Positions 10,718 through 22,524 of a stretch of DNA of 64,000 nucleotides are shown piece by piece (position 1 is the stretch's first letter; each line of letters opens with the position of its first letter). Made by a program: the position numbers and the translations under genes. The notes under the pieces were generated by a model. It had not been told where the DNA came from. It did not search any database and saw nothing but the letters and a program-made list of their open reading frames with translations. The stretch is from Stentor coeruleus (lineage: Eukaryota > Ciliophora > Heterotrichea > Heterotrichida > Stentoridae): assembly GCA_001970955.1 (NCBI GenBank), contig MPUH01000278.1:1-64000 (forward strand), read 5' to 3'.

Positions 10718-11308
10718 TTAATTTCTATTCCCTGCCTTTCTTGTTCTATTAGATATCGGGGATTTTTTTAAAACCTTACCAGGATGGAATGGTTTTCTTT
10801 GATTATTCCCGTTTAATACTTGATTTGTTTTTATCGTCAAAACAATAGGTGAAGTACAAGAATTAGTCATTTCAATTTTCAAAGGACTTAATTGGGCATC
10901 TTGTGTTTCATAAGCATTTTTGTTCATATCATCTTCTAATTTTATAGGTGAGTTACAAGCATCTTGTATATCTTTTATTCCTTTAAATTCATTTTCTAAC
11001 ATAACAACTTCTACTTGTGTTTTCATGATTTTCTCATTACTTTCTAATAAGAAATTCCTATAGTCTTTATAGTTTTGTCTAAATTTACTTATTGTGTCCT
11101 GCATGATTTTAATTTTTTCCTGGTTTTGTTTTCTTTCTTTTTCCAGAGCATCTCGAAGTTGGATGATTTCATAATCTTTTTCAAGTAAAGTTTGATTTAG
11201 TTTTGATATTATAGAATTGTTGTAAATTTCAATCACAGAGTTTGGGCTGGAGATAAGGGATTTGGATGATTTTTCATATTCAATTTCTTCAGGAATCTTT
11301 TTAAGCAT
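10718..11308 (-). CDS. Unknown coiled-coil protein, 196 aa
   Basis: ATG at 11308 (MLKKIPEEIEYEK). Residues about 35-115 form a coiled coil (LNQTLLEKDYEIIQLRDALE onwards). The C-terminal third is basic and Ser/Pro-rich with repeated SPI/SPL motifs (CNSPIKLE, QLSPLKIE, CTSPIVLT), which look like spaced phosphosites for a proline-directed kinase; that role is inference. The end (SNRTRKAGNRN) is strongly basic. It converges with HID1: the stops are 135 bp apart. I do not recognise the family. Confidence 0.65.
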   Translation of the reverse strand: MLKKIPEEIEYEKSSKSLISSPNSVIEIYNNSIISKLNQTLLEKDYEIIQLRDALEKERKQNQEKIKIMQDTISKFRQNYKDYRNFLLESNEKIMKTQVEVVMLENEFKGIKDIQDACNSPIKLEDDMNKNAYETQDAQLSPLKIEMTNSCTSPIVLTIKTNQVLNGNNQRKPFHPGKVLKKSPISNRTRKAGNRN

Positions 11309-11518
11309 AATTATAGCCCGCCATTAGAAATTTTGTTTGTAGTTTTAATATGTTTATTTGCATATAATTTTTATGTTTATGATGATAGGTGGAATATGAT
11401 ATAATTAGGAAAATAATAAATTCAGTAAGGTTTAAAGGAATTTTAAGATGATAGATAATGATAAAATCATAAAAAAAACTATCTATAATAAAATTACCGA
11501 ATTGATAACAATATTAAA

Positions 11519-11863
11519 TTATTCGTTTTCTATATGCGAATTAAGAGGCTGGAGTTTTTTTAAACTTCTAAAGGGAGCAAAAAATGAACTTGCTTTACCA
11601 CTAGGCGATATATAAGATCTTATTGGTGGTATCATATACATTTGAGTATTCTCAGGCATAATCTTTTCTTTAGGACCATATAGCATCATAGCTTTTAATG
11701 GGGTACGTTTAGACTCGTGTCTTATAATTTTTATACTTTGGGACCTTTTCTGCTTGCAAATACTGGAAAAATTTATATTTGATACTTCAGCTTCTTGTCT
11801 TATTATCCGCTTTCTTGAGTTTACTTTACGGATCTTAAAATAAGTTTCTGACCCTTTTTTCAT
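11519..11863 (-). CDS. Unknown basic protein, 114 aa
   Basis: ATG at 11863, stop at 11519. Very basic N-terminal half (KIRKVNSRKRIIRQEAEV, KQKRSQSIKIIRHESKRTP) and a more hydrophobic middle (MMLYGPKEKIMPENTQMYMI). There is no recognisable domain. It sits in a run of three minus-strand genes with 140-210-bp spacers. The frame and composition look real, but there is no homology support. Confidence 0.5.
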   Translation of the reverse strand: MKKGSETYFKIRKVNSRKRIIRQEAEVSNINFSSICKQKRSQSIKIIRHESKRTPLKAMMLYGPKEKIMPENTQMYMIPPIRSYISPSGKASSFFAPFRSLKKLQPLNSHIENE

Positions 11864-12004
11864 TTTCCTTTTATTCCTGATTTTTTAATGTGGGTAGTAG
11901 AAATGTTTCAGTTGATTGTTTTTATGTATGATAAATATGTTGTTTAAGTGATTTTAAGTATTAAAATCAACTCACAGAATAATATTACTTAAATAATTTA
12001 CGCT

Positions 12005-12910
12005 TTACCTAGGAGTCACAGTATTTGAGTTTGACATATTCACACCAAGAAATATATTCTCAGTTGCTGAAATGGCAAAGTTATTATGAAGTTTCTGTTC
12101 CCTGTAATTCATATGTAAAGCCTTGCTTTTACACTGATTAAAAATCTCATCAATATTCTTGCTACCCATCGCATGCCTAGTTGACTTGCAAGGTGAAGTT
12201 ACTTTACTTATCTGACTAATAAGATCTTCTGCTTGAAAGCTGTTACTATTGAAAATCTTGATATGTGACAATGACCTTTTTCCTTTAGAATTCATAAGCC
12301 TTTTTCCTGATTCAATAGCTTCTCTCATTGAAAACTTTCTAGATGGGACCTCTGGCGGTGGTTTAGGTTTTTTTATTTGTCTTGGCGATGTTAATCTTTT
12401 AAAAGCTTGAGGGTCAGTTTTCGCTAAATTTTTATATTTTTTTAGTTCGCTTATCTCTTTTTCTTTAGTTTCTTGTATTTCTTTTTTTTTCTTTTCTATG
12501 TTTTCCCACTTATTATTCCAAAAAGTGTGTAAGCGTTGAATGGTTTTGCTAATATCTGGCTTACTTTGGCTTCTGTGATTTTTTTTGGTGTTAACGTTAG
12601 AAATTTGAAGTGAAGATTGTTTTTGTTCTTTTTCTTTTAGGTCGATTATAGACATAAGTCTTTTTTTTGCTTCTTGACGACGGGTGAAATCATCAAAAAG
12701 ACGATGGTATACGACTGGGGAAGGGTCTGCTGGGATAGCTTTTGGGCTTTTCCAAGGTTTTAGCTCTGAATCACCTGGCTCGAACATCCCACGAGATACA
12801 TTGATGCTAGAATCATATCTTTTCATTAGATCCTGGACGTTGCTTTCACTTATTTCATCAGTTCTTTGTAGGGATTACTCTTTATTATAATCTGTTGGTT
12901 CTTCTTGCAT
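12005..12910 (-). CDS. Unknown basic protein, 296 aa, two exons
   Basis: A first exon starts at the ATG at 12910 (MQEEPTDYNK). A 15-nt intron at 12864-12878 (GTAATCCCTACAAAG) joins it to ETDEISESNVQDLMKRYDSS. The intron is needed because the unspliced frame hits TAA at its second base. The product is Lys/Arg-rich with a charged helix (KWENIEKKKKEIQETKEKEI, about 128-150) and PxxP stretches (KKPKPPPEVPSRKFSM). This composition is common in microtubule-associated proteins of ciliates, but I recognise no family. The intron ends in AAG, not TAG. Confidence 0.7.
12864..12878 (-). other. 15-nt intron, phase 2, AAG 3' end
   Basis: GTAATCCCTACAAAG on the minus strand; A at position 10. It joins YNKE to TDEISESN in frame. 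Confidence 0.8.
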
Positions 12911-13618
12911 TTATAATTGTATGATTATAGGTTTTAAAATTTCAATTTAGTAACGCTTGGTATTTTGTATTAGTTTAATGATATTTTTTGCTACACAAAA
13001 TCTGTAAAAAATATGTAGGATTAATACACAATTTTATGTTTAAATTCAAATAAATATTGACAAAAGTGATATTGGGATATAGACGCAAATGATTATAAAC
13101 AATATAATTTTTATATTTTTTAGGAAAGATTACTTTTTGGACTTATGGGAACTTTTATTATAGGAATGGGTGTAGCTGAAGGGTATTTTAGAAGAATCAA
13201 ACTTGTGGTTAGAATAGAAATAAAATTAGAAGCATAAGAAAAATATTGATAAGCTGAATGATGAATTTGGAATATGGACTGATAAGCCTAAAAATTTGAA
13301 AGTGACACTTTTTATTTTGGAAGTAGGGAATAATACAATATTTTAAGTTTTATTTAGTATAGGATTAACAATTTTTTGAATATCATTGATTGTTTTTAAC
13401 TATAATTAAGCTGATGTGCTGTGTAGATAATGATGATTTGATAACAGTTTTAAGATTATTACAAAAGATATTAAACTATATTTTATAAAAATTATATATA
13501 TTTCTAGGTATTGCTATGGGCTTAACTTTATTTTATTATTATATAATAGCAACTAATTTTAGCTTTATATAAACTACTCCTTGTAAATCTTCTCTAAAGT
13601 TTATAATTATTAGAGAAA
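12911..13618. other. Intergenic with a gene remnant
   Basis: Divergent space between the minus gene starting at 12910 and the DHHC gene. Only the remnant at 13145-13346 shows coding character; the rest is AT-rich without features. Confidence 0.5.
13145..13346 (+). pseudogene. Remnant of a TPR-family gene (tentative)
   Basis: Two open stretches in different frames: MGTFIIGMGVAEGYFRRIKL (ends at 13237), then NIDKLNDEFGIWTDKPKNLK to a TAA at 13346. No 15-nt intron joins them. The stretch ttttggaagtagggaa (13315-13330) also occurs in the TPR gene at 63804, and 'IWTDKP' resembles 'IWPNKP' in that gene. A broken relative of that gene family is the best reading, but the evidence is thin. Confidence 0.35.
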
Positions 13619-14764
13619 ATGCATAGAGATAAGCATATAGGTAGTGAAAATAGTTCAAGAGCATATCAACTATGGCCAGGTAAGAACAGGTTTTTCTGTA
13701 AAGGTCGTATTATGATGGGGCCAGATTTCAAAAGAGCTTTTGGATCATTTGCTATGATTGTCCTTCCTGAAATTCTTTTCTTATGCACAACAGGAAGGTA
13801 TTTCTCAAGAATGCCAATGGTAATAATTGCTAGCTTTCTTCTTTGTTGTCTTTCTGCTTACTTTCATATAAAAGTGTCTACTAGAGACCCAGGGTATATC
13901 CCAAAGCAACTCCCTCCTTTTGCTAAAGGACCTTTTGGAGCACCTGTTTTAACTAAAGCCTTGCTACAAGAATCTTCAAAAGGATGCGCTATTGATAAGA
14001 CATATGTTGAAATCCCATGGAATGGCAGACTTATTAAATTAAAATACTGCTTGTCTTGTAAAACATATTCAGGTTTGCTACTTCGCCCTCCAAGAGCATC
14101 TCACTGTTCTGACTGCGGACTTTGCGTAGAAAAATTTGACCATCATTGTCCATGGGTAGGGAATTGTATCGGTAAAAAAAACTATCGTATTTATCTCGGT
14201 TTTTTATATTCAACATCAGCGACTATTATTTTCAATCTAATTTTTACAGTACTTGAAATCAGAGCTGTAGCATTAAATATAATGAAAGATAATCAAGATG
14301 GGGATAAAGTTTTCTATAAAATCCTTGAAAGTTCAGGAGGTAGTGTTCTTTATTTACTTTATTCTGCTATAGTAATTACTATAAAGGTTATGTGGTTTGT
14401 GTTTTTTTTGACTACTTTTCATAGTTATCTTATAATGAACAATCTTACAACCCATGAGTATTTGAAGAAAATATGGAAGAAACCTCCTACTAATCCTTTT
14501 AGTTATAAAAATGCTATGAAAAACATAACTGCTGTGATTTTTAAAAGAAAAATTCCTCAGCATTTTGATATGGATAGACCAATTGACCTTAATTTAGATA
14601 CTTATTCAATAAGTCCTTCTAAGATTGGGTTTTTGCAAACTGTTGTAGAAAAACCTAAGTTCGGGAAAATTAAAACTGATGGAAAGACTTCACCTTATGG
14701 AAATGATTTGAAAGATGATTATGATTATGGTGGAGAGCATATAGTTATCCCTGAAAAAATTTAA
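13619..14764 (+). CDS. DHHC-type protein S-acyltransferase (palmitoyltransferase)
   Basis: 381 aa. The Cys-rich domain spans about 144-190: [22 protein letters not shown], then the catalytic DHHC at 174-177 followed by [13 protein letters not shown]. Four membrane helices are visible near 43-60, 66-83, 191-213 and 243-272, with the DHHC loop cytosolic between helices 2 and 3. The family's TTxE motif is TTHE at 277-280. The DPG motif after helix 2 is present (RDPGYIP, 89-95). The enzyme transfers palmitate to Cys of membrane proteins, and several MGC/CaaX-type proteins in this window are plausible substrates (inference). Positions 14372-14386 match the 15-nt intron consensus in frame and place a Lys in the middle of helix 4 if not spliced, so the true protein may be five residues shorter. 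Confidence 0.92.
   Translation: MHRDKHIGSENSSRAYQLWPGKNRFFCKGRIMMGPDFKRAFGSFAMIVLPEILFLCTTGRYFSRMPMVIIASFLLCCLSAYFHIKVSTRDPGYIPKQLPPFAKGPFGAPVLTKALLQESSKGCAIDKTYVEIPWNGRLIKLKYCLSCKTYSGLLLRPPRASHCSDCGLCVEKFDHHCPWVGNCIGKKNYRIYLGFLYSTSATIIFNLIFTVLEIRAVALNIMKDNQDGDKVFYKILESSGGSVLYLLYSAIVITIKVMWFVFFLTTFHSYLIMNNLTTHEYLKKIWKKPPTNPFSYKNAMKNITAVIFKRKIPQHFDMDRPIDLNLDTYSISPSKIGFLQTVVEKPKFGKIKTDGKTSPYGNDLKDDYDYGGEHIVIPEKI
14372..14386 (+). other. Candidate in-frame 15-nt intron in the DHHC gene
   Basis: GTAATTACTATAAAG: GTAA start, T9-A10 and AAG end, as in the proven introns. In phase 0 with an AAG end it holds no stop, so it would be translated silently as VITIK. Splicing it out removes a Lys from membrane helix 4. 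About one chance match of this kind would be expected in the coding DNA here, so it needs RNA evidence. Confidence 0.4.
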
Positions 14765-17700
14765 TAAGAATAGTTTATACTATGTGATAAGTTTAGTTTT
14801 TTTAATAGAGATTATGTGAAAATTACTGATTTAGAAGTAAAAAAGGATGATTTTGGTTTTAATTTCAAGGAATTTTTTAGATAATAGAAGTAGGGTATAT
14901 GATTTAATGATAGGATGTGGTTTTAATATTATGGAAATCGGAAGAGATAAGTTGAAGATTATGGATAATTAAGATTATAAAAGGCTTATATGAGAAGTAA
15001 TAGTATATAAGGTAGAATATTGAAATGAATTAATGATTGCATTTTATGTAAAATAACTTTATGAGAGATTTTTTAATATATTTTCTCTTTATGTGTTATT
15101 ATGATTAATCGAATTCTTAATAAAAGTGTATCATAAAAAAATGCTATACTTTAAAGTATTTATAAATAATATGTATATATACATTTGTAATAATAATTGG
15201 GAATCAATTTTTCAAAGTTTGCAAACCGTATTTAATTCTAAAAAAATCAAATATAAACTTATAATATAATAAGACTATATTTATACCATTTTGCCAGCCA
15301 CTATTTTAATGCTAATCCTTTAAAAGTATATGCAAATCTTTGGTGCTGGTATTTGTAAAGTATAAAAATTTTTACTAACGAAAAGTTGATAATATTAGAA
15401 ATATGCAAATTTAACTTTTATAAATTTTATGCTAAGCTTTTTTTAAAAGTTCTTTATTTTAACTTGTGAAATAAATAAGCTAGCCTAAACTACTAATATT
15501 AGATATTTTATTTATTTTGATGCTTTAATCGAAATACAGTCACCCTTAATACAATCAAAGCTATTATTGTGGCCAATTATATCAAGATACTTATTTCCTC
15601 TCTTTTAAAAGATATAAAGATTAAACAAACAAAGATAAAAATCATATCTTATAATAAAACCCTTAAGGATTTAACATTTTTCATTAGGGATCTAAAAATA
15701 ATATCTTATCAAAATAAAAAAGTGCCGTTAAATAACTTCAAGAAGAAACTATGGCTAGTATAAAAGATATTTTACTTTAGGTAAAACATTATTCTGTTTG
15801 ATTGAAATACTTTAATTAATAAAAATATCTTTCTAGCCCTCATTTTTTTCCAATTTCTCAAAATATTAAAATGTTTTACCTTTGGATTTTAGTAAAATTT
15901 CTTATATATAATAATTAGTTTTCTCTATAATACTTTATTGGAGAGGTATGACAATATTGTAAATGTTTATAACTGATTTTCTATCAAAATATAAGTTTTT
16001 ACTACAATTTTTTGTTTAAAAATGCGCTTAATCATCAATTGTTATAAAAGATATGCACATTTTCTGCTAGGATTATCCTTAAGGATTGGGAATATAGGTA
16101 TGAGTTATATCTTTTCATTAGTAGAGACATGCTAAAGAACATTTTATTGAAGAAAAAAAATAAAAGATATCTAATAAAAAATGATTTTATGGTCTATAAA
16201 TACAGAGAGAAAATAATTGTATGTTATAATATTCTATGGATTTCTAAGATTAATAATCATTACTTAAGTAATCTAATCATTTTTAGCATCATTTAAATAA
16301 CATAAAAAGCCATCTTTCTTATTTTTGTTTTTTAACTCTAATTAATGAATACTCAATATAAGCTTTAATTTTGTATATGATGGATATTTTTGGATTTAAA
16401 AGTGAAAGAATAAAGATATATTAATTAAGAATATTTATATAGAAATAATTAAGGGAAAAATAGTAAATCATGAGCACTTAATAGTTGAAAAATTAATACA
16501 AGAGTTTGGTAAAAAAAATAAGATTTTAAAGGAAAAATTGTATTAAATAAAGTTTAAATATAGTTAGTTTTTTATTGATAGGAGAATGATATTGTATGAT
16601 ACTTCTTTATTTCTTCGATGAAGATAAATTGGAAACTTTTTTAAAACAATTTGAGAAAAAATGCGGCAAATCGAAATATGGATTTTGAAAAAAAGTTAGA
16701 GAAAATTATTTATAACACTTGAATATCTAAAATAGTGTAAGCAAGTAAAAATCTTACTTAAGCATTATGTTTTATATCAAAATTTTAGCATTAAATAAAT
16801 TAAGTGTTTTACTATATAATTTCTCTTAAAGTAAAAAGAGCTTTAAAGTAATGAGATTAATACAAAATTTACAGTAGATTTTATCTCTTCTATCATATAA
16901 ATCCATTATAATCAAAAGAAATGTACCTTCCATTATCTATGCCATGATTAAAATTATTACTATAAAATATAAATGATTTCAATCTTTATCCAGAATCATA
17001 AAATATTACTATTATATCCTTAATAAATAATCCTAATATATTTATTAAATACTTAAGGTATATAAAGCTAAAAATTAATCCAGTTAAGTATCTTAGCATA
17101 TTAAAATAAAAAATCTTAAAACTTAAAGAGTTTATTATGTATATAAAAGGTGGGAGAAATACTATACCAAGTTATAAACATAAGATAAAAAAAAAGTAAA
17201 TCCTATGAATACATAGTTACTAATTTTCAGGCTATATTATAAATTTACTCAATTTTAATTTGGATAAAATTATCACTTAATTGAGTTTATGCTATAAAAC
17301 TAAAAACTAAAAATAAAAATATTATTTGATATGATACAAATCATTCTTATACCCAACTAACTTTTTTTATTCATATCTTAAAAAATTATGTTTTTTTTTA
17401 GTATATTAACTTATAAAGTTTCGACATTTTACTTTTAAAAGTGCATAGCCATTAGCTTAAGATATTTTTTTCTAAGAATACTTTATTATATAAATATTGC
17501 TATGCTTTATATTTGCATATCTTTGTATAAGTTGAAACTTAACTTTGAATTATTTAAAAGAGAAATATTGGTTTATATATTTTGTTTTTGGCTTTGTTTA
17601 GAGAATTAAGATGTATTTTTTTATATAGTTGTTTTTGAAGTAAATGATAGTATTTTTGAGATATGATTACTATTTTTGTAGGCTAAAGTATATAATACTG

Positions 17701-20358
17701 AGAAGAAGTATTCTTTGAGATTGTTGTCATAGTTAGTGCTGTATATTGTAAATAAAGTACAGAAGATATGCAAAATTAAGGCTTAGTACTTTTATTTCTT
17801 GACTTTTCCAAGATATTCGAAATATCTTTTGTACTATTTATAATTATTAATACCTTTATGCTTTATTATCAAGTTTGTGTGGTAAAATATCTAAAAAGTA
17901 TTTCTTAGGTCTATATTTTCGTTTGAAAGTAGAAATTTAGCAAAGGTGGCTGCTAAAAAAGAGTAAGTAACGAAAATTGTGATTATTTGAAGTTATGAGC
18001 TTCTATAAACCCTCACAATATCTAGGACTTTTAACCTTATACTACCACTTTACATGCTTATAAAAGTAAATACAATAATTTTATATACAAGAAATAAATT
18101 ATTGCTATTTTTTTTATTTATACTATATCTTAACTTTTAAAAGGATAGTCTTAATGGTTGAATTATATTTTCGCACGTTTAAATTTATAAAAAATACAAA
18201 AAATCATGATCTTGATAGAATGTAAAAGAAATTAATTTTTGTTGTAGTTAAAAATAAAATTTTAATAGGATATAATAAATATGGTAGACTACGTTATTAA
18301 AGTTAATCAAAAAGTTTTATGATTATATGGGAATTTTTATTAATATGATAGGAAAGTATGTTTTATATATATTTTCAAGCTGAAGTGTAGTTTTTTTATT
18401 TTTTTGGGTATGCTTTCAATATAGATATAAGCAATTTGATTAATTATGTTTTAATAAAGAATAGTTTTGATAAGTTTTATATATAAAAGGTAGAAAATAC
18501 AGAATAAGAATAATTTATTGTATTGATTTTAGTTTTTTTTTGCATATATTAAGTAGCTTATAATCAATTTTTTACGCTTTGGAATTTAAAAATCTAGACT
18601 TGATGAGAAAATAAACTAGATATAGTGATGATAATGATATATATAGTATATTATATGGAAAAACTTAAAAAATTGAAGTTTTGATGATTTTTTTTGATAA
18701 AATTTATAAAATAAGTCGATGAATATTTTTTGTAAAATATGAATACATTTAATTATAAGTACTTGAAAGCATTTGATAGTTTTTCCAATAATATGATAGT
18801 CTACTTAAGCTTAGAATCTTAAAAGAGCACATTTAAATCTTAGCCTCAATTTATTCTTGATATAAGAATTTAAATACTTAAGATTTAGGGTTATTTTTCA
18901 GTTTTTTCTTGAATTGTGAGAATATATATAAATGATCCTTGGCAAAAACCCAAAACACAAAGAAGTAAGCTATATTAAATGATATCTACTAAGAATTCTC
19001 AAAATAATAATAATAATTTCCTCAAAGCAAACAGTCCTCTTTATTTTTTTATTGTCCTGAATACTAAAGATATCCAGGATAGCTTAATACCCCAGACATA
19101 GCTTTTATCCTAAAGAAGCTCTTTAAATTTGCTTAATTTTCAAATATTCTTAACTAGAAGGTAACCTTATAGCAGATATCAAAAAATAATAGTAAAAACA
19201 ATAAAATATTTTGTTTAAAGGAATCAAGTAAATCCTGTTTTTGTGATTTTAATTCATATAGTATTTGATTTTTTTAATATATATTGAATCATAAAAACTA
19301 AATGTAAAAATTTATATAAAATTCTAACTTAATTAGTATGTCACCTTAGAAATCTGTAACTTTTCCTTTATGAAAAAATTTATATAAAATTCTAACTTAA
19401 TTAGTATGTCACCTTAGAAATCCGTAGCTTTTCCTGTATGAAAATTATTATATAAAATCGATTAAGGTTGTTCACAGATACTTTTGTGTTTAAATAATTT
19501 TCAGATAGAATGAACTTCATTTTTAGCTAGATAAGTTAAATCATACAGTGCATTTTGAATATGTAACATAGTAAATTTCTAAGATATTTGTATAGGGAAA
19601 ATTTAACTAATTCCAGTCAAAATTGAATAATTTTACAATGAAAAAGTCTAATTGTAATAGGAAGAACTAAATAAGCCTAGAGATATTCAAAACACATAGA
19701 ATATTACAATTATCATCCCAACAAAAAAGTAAGCTACTTAAAGGAATATTGCCTACATATCACACCTTTTACCCAAAAAATGACTCCAGGTTTGAAATTC
19801 TTCTTACATAAAAAGAACTCTCATATTAGAAAAGATAATAAAATTTTAGGTTTTCATGCATCCTTCTAAATAAAACTATAAGCAATAAAATCAAACATTC
19901 CCACATTTCACAGCTTTAAATTTATATTTTTGATGAAATAGCCCAACCCTAGAATTATTTAACTTTTACAAGGAAAATTCATGTCTAACTCTAGGAAAAT
20001 ATGTACAAGGAAAGCGAATAAATGGAACTCTTTTTCTAACAAAAAATCTAAAATACCATCAACTTAAAACCCAAAGCATACCAACATCATAAATCCAAAT
20101 ACCTCCTCCATAACTTGCTTTAAAAAACTCCCATTCTTACCAAATTCAAAACCTTATCATTTAAAAAATCCAAAATCACCCAAAATCTCTTCAAAAGACA
20201 AAAATTAATATTCTTATTATATTTCTCTATATCAAAATCACTCTTCTAAACATCTTAAAACAATATCTTAATATCCCCAAAGTTAAAAAACCGATTTCCT
20301 ATTCGCTAAAAAATCAAATTTTATATAAGACATCAACAACAAATAATTATATCTTAGT
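14765..20358. other. 5.6-kb stretch with no supported gene
   Basis: AT-rich throughout with stops in all frames. A 64-codon ORF at 15569-15763 has random-like composition and is not accepted. A 40-codon frame at 18979-19101 (MISTKNSQNNNNN...) is possible but unsupported. One tandem duplication lies at 19306-19440. No tRNA, no long ORF and no array repeat was seen. This is the largest empty stretch in an otherwise fairly dense window. Confidence 0.5.
19306..19440. repeat. Tandem duplication, 67-bp unit, slightly diverged
   Basis: 19306-19372 and 19374-19440 are the same sequence with about three base changes (for example tctgtaac versus tccgtagc). There is no N between them, so this could be a real tandem duplication or two haplotypes assembled in series. 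Confidence 0.75.
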
Positions 20359-20904
20359 TTAATCACTTCCAACCGGTTTATCCTTTTCAGTTAATATCGC
20401 TTCTGCTTGAACCTTAGATACAAATCTCCCTTTAATCCTCACTCTTTTATCCGCAACTTTTTTTCGGCACATGTATGAAATCTTTTTCTTGAAGTTCCTA
20501 TGCTTTCGTTTTTCTAAGAATTTCTGTACCTTAAGCCTTCTTTCTTCTAATGTTATTGACCCTATTTTGATGTTTTGAGAAAGTATTCCAGGCTTTTGTA
20601 TTAGTATCGGGCTTGTTATTTGGGCAAATTCAGCTGGTGGGGGTACTGGGAAATCAAATGGAAATGGGAACCAGTTTTTAAGTTCTTCAGGAACATTTTG
20701 CATAGCTTGATCTAGTATTTGAAATAACTGTGTATGGTCTTGGGCCTCTGAATCATTCAAATGAGGGGCTCCTAGAAAGTCTTTCTGAAGCATCTCCATG
20801 TTAAAATGGTTGAATGTAGGTAAGAAAAACCCTGTCATTTCTGGCGGCATTAGTCCCTGCTCGAAACCCTCGAGGCCTTCTTGAAAATAATTGGTACCAA
20901 ACAT
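20359..20904 (-). CDS. CCT-motif protein, 181 aa
   Basis: Residues 122-164 (RRLKVQKFLEKRKHRNF, then KKISYMCRKKVADKRVRIKGRFV) match the CCT motif of plant CONSTANS/TOC1-type regulators (R-x5-FxEKRxxRxFxKKIxYxxRKxxAxxRxRxKGRFV). In plants this motif is a nuclear signal and contacts NF-Y/DNA; it also occurs in ciliates and other protists. The N-terminal 120 residues are acidic, rich in Phe, Pro and Met (PFPFDFPVPPP), like an activation or protein-binding region. The short length, with CCT at the C-terminus and no B-box or receiver domain, marks it as a CCT-only protein. A nuclear regulatory role is inference. Confidence 0.85.
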   Translation of the reverse strand: MFGTNYFQEGLEGFEQGLMPPEMTGFFLPTFNHFNMEMLQKDFLGAPHLNDSEAQDHTQLFQILDQAMQNVPEELKNWFPFPFDFPVPPPAEFAQITSPILIQKPGILSQNIKIGSITLEERRLKVQKFLEKRKHRNFKKKISYMCRKKVADKRVRIKGRFVSKVQAEAILTEKDKPVGSD

Positions 20905-22524
20905 TTTGTATTGTATTTTATATTCGTGGCTAGGATTAACCTCGCAAAAAAGATGTTGGATGTTAAGGTAATTGTTTATTTTACTATGTATTTCTAATAG
21001 ATAATGTTTATCTTTTAAATTAAACTAGTCTTTTATTATATGTAAATCTTTCATAGATTGGTTATAAATACTTTGATGGCTTGGCCTTGTTTTTATAATC
21101 AAATCATATCTTATTTCTGATAATCTTTCAATCATTTTTTTATTCCATAATATAAGGTATCTAGTCAGGCGTTGTCTCTAAAGCAATAAGCAGCTAAAAC
21201 AAGTTTTGAATCCTCAGAAAAACCTTAATCTTAGTTAATTTATTCACTTCTTATGAACTCTATATCGTGTTTTAGTAGATTATAATGGTCTTAAGGTTTT
21301 CATAAGGTGTCCATTAGTACCTATAGTTCATTGTATGCTGATAGGATGATTTTTCACCTTTAATTATGTATTTTTTTCAGATAAATAAGTTTTCTAGGCT
21401 TAATTTGCTAAAGAATATCTACGGTTAAAGCTTAATCGTCAAATGCTGTGGTTTTTCTTCTGGCGATATTAGCTAAAATCATTCAGATTTTNTTAAAGAA
21501 TATCTACGATTGAAGCTTAATCGTCAAATGCTGTGGTTTTTCTTCTGGCGATATTAGCTAAAATCATTCAGATTTTACTTAGAAAAAATAAGTGGGTTTT
21601 ATAAAAGATTCTAAGTAAATAGTTTAGAAGACTAGAATTTATAACAATAGTTTAGAAAGGAAGCTGAAAAGTTGAAGTTTATAAATAAATATCTAGTAAA
21701 TATAGGATAAGTTATTTATCTTGGAGGCTAATACATGACTATTACGACTTTTAAATGATTTCTTACAGGCTAATACATTTAATCTGTATTTCTAATGATT
21801 AAACTAGATGATATTTCTTTCTTAGAGTAAACATAGTGGAAATAGATTAAAAACCCATTATTAAACACTTTTTAGATATCCTTTCATTAATATTTCTAAA
21901 GGGTTCTAGAGAGTATTAGTATAGACTAAAAATTAAACCTGGAAATATTTTATGATAGTTTACAGATAATCATGATGCGAAAAACATAAGAAATCAAGAT
22001 TTTAAAGCTTAGATTGTGAATTGAACTTTTAAAATAAGCAATTTATTACTTGCAAAAAAAACTAATACTTTATTATGCTAAGGATGTTGAGGGTTTAGTT
22101 AAATAATTTATAAGTTGCTTATCATTTAAACAAAAAAATTATTCATCTCAATTAGTTTGGCTTATTAAACAATTATATAAAAATGAGACCTTTGGTGTAA
22201 AGATTTTGATATAAAAGTAAAAGAAAATAGTAAATTAATAATTTTATATTTAAGAAGATGAAGTTTGGAAGAGTTGTTTTCATTTTAGGTTTGAAATTTG
22301 TTGTTTTTAAGAAATTAACTATATGATGTTTAAGTAATGAAATCCATTGTAAAAAACATTAGAAAATGTATATGATTCAATTATTAGTCCATGAAAATAA
22401 ATTTTGATATCAATTATAAATTTACATATCAAGTTTAGCCCTTATTTTTAAACCTAATGATATCAATGTCGTCATTATTTATAAATTATCTTATTATAAT
22501 CGAACTATAATTTCTATTACCAGC
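20905..22524. other. Intergenic, no supported gene
   Basis: AT-rich space between two divergent genes, with one duplicated junction at N21492. The minus strand around 21130-21350 has a less AT-biased composition and a coding-like look (for example GFSEDSKLVLAAYCFRDNA) but is full of stops. See the rejected items. Confidence 0.5.
21409..21576. repeat. 83-bp direct duplication around N21492 (assembly junction)
   Basis: 21409-21491 and 21494-21576 match except for two base differences (acggttaaag versus acgattgaag). The differences suggest two haplotypes or alleles at the contig ends. Confidence 0.85.

Noticed and set aside
15569-15763. 64-codon ORF in the gene-poor stretch.
   Set aside because: Composition (I/K/L/N) is that of random AT-rich DNA; no homolog-like motif and no neighbour context.
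21000-22200. Reading the minus strand with TAA/TAG as Gln and TGA as Trp gives an open frame over 1 kb, as in Condylostoma-type code.
   Set aside because: Any frame opens if all stops are recoded. Stop density in the stretch checked is at or above the level expected from AT-rich noise, Trp would be too common, and most of the text is I/F/Y/N/S-rich as in random AT DNA. All firm genes in the window use standard code.
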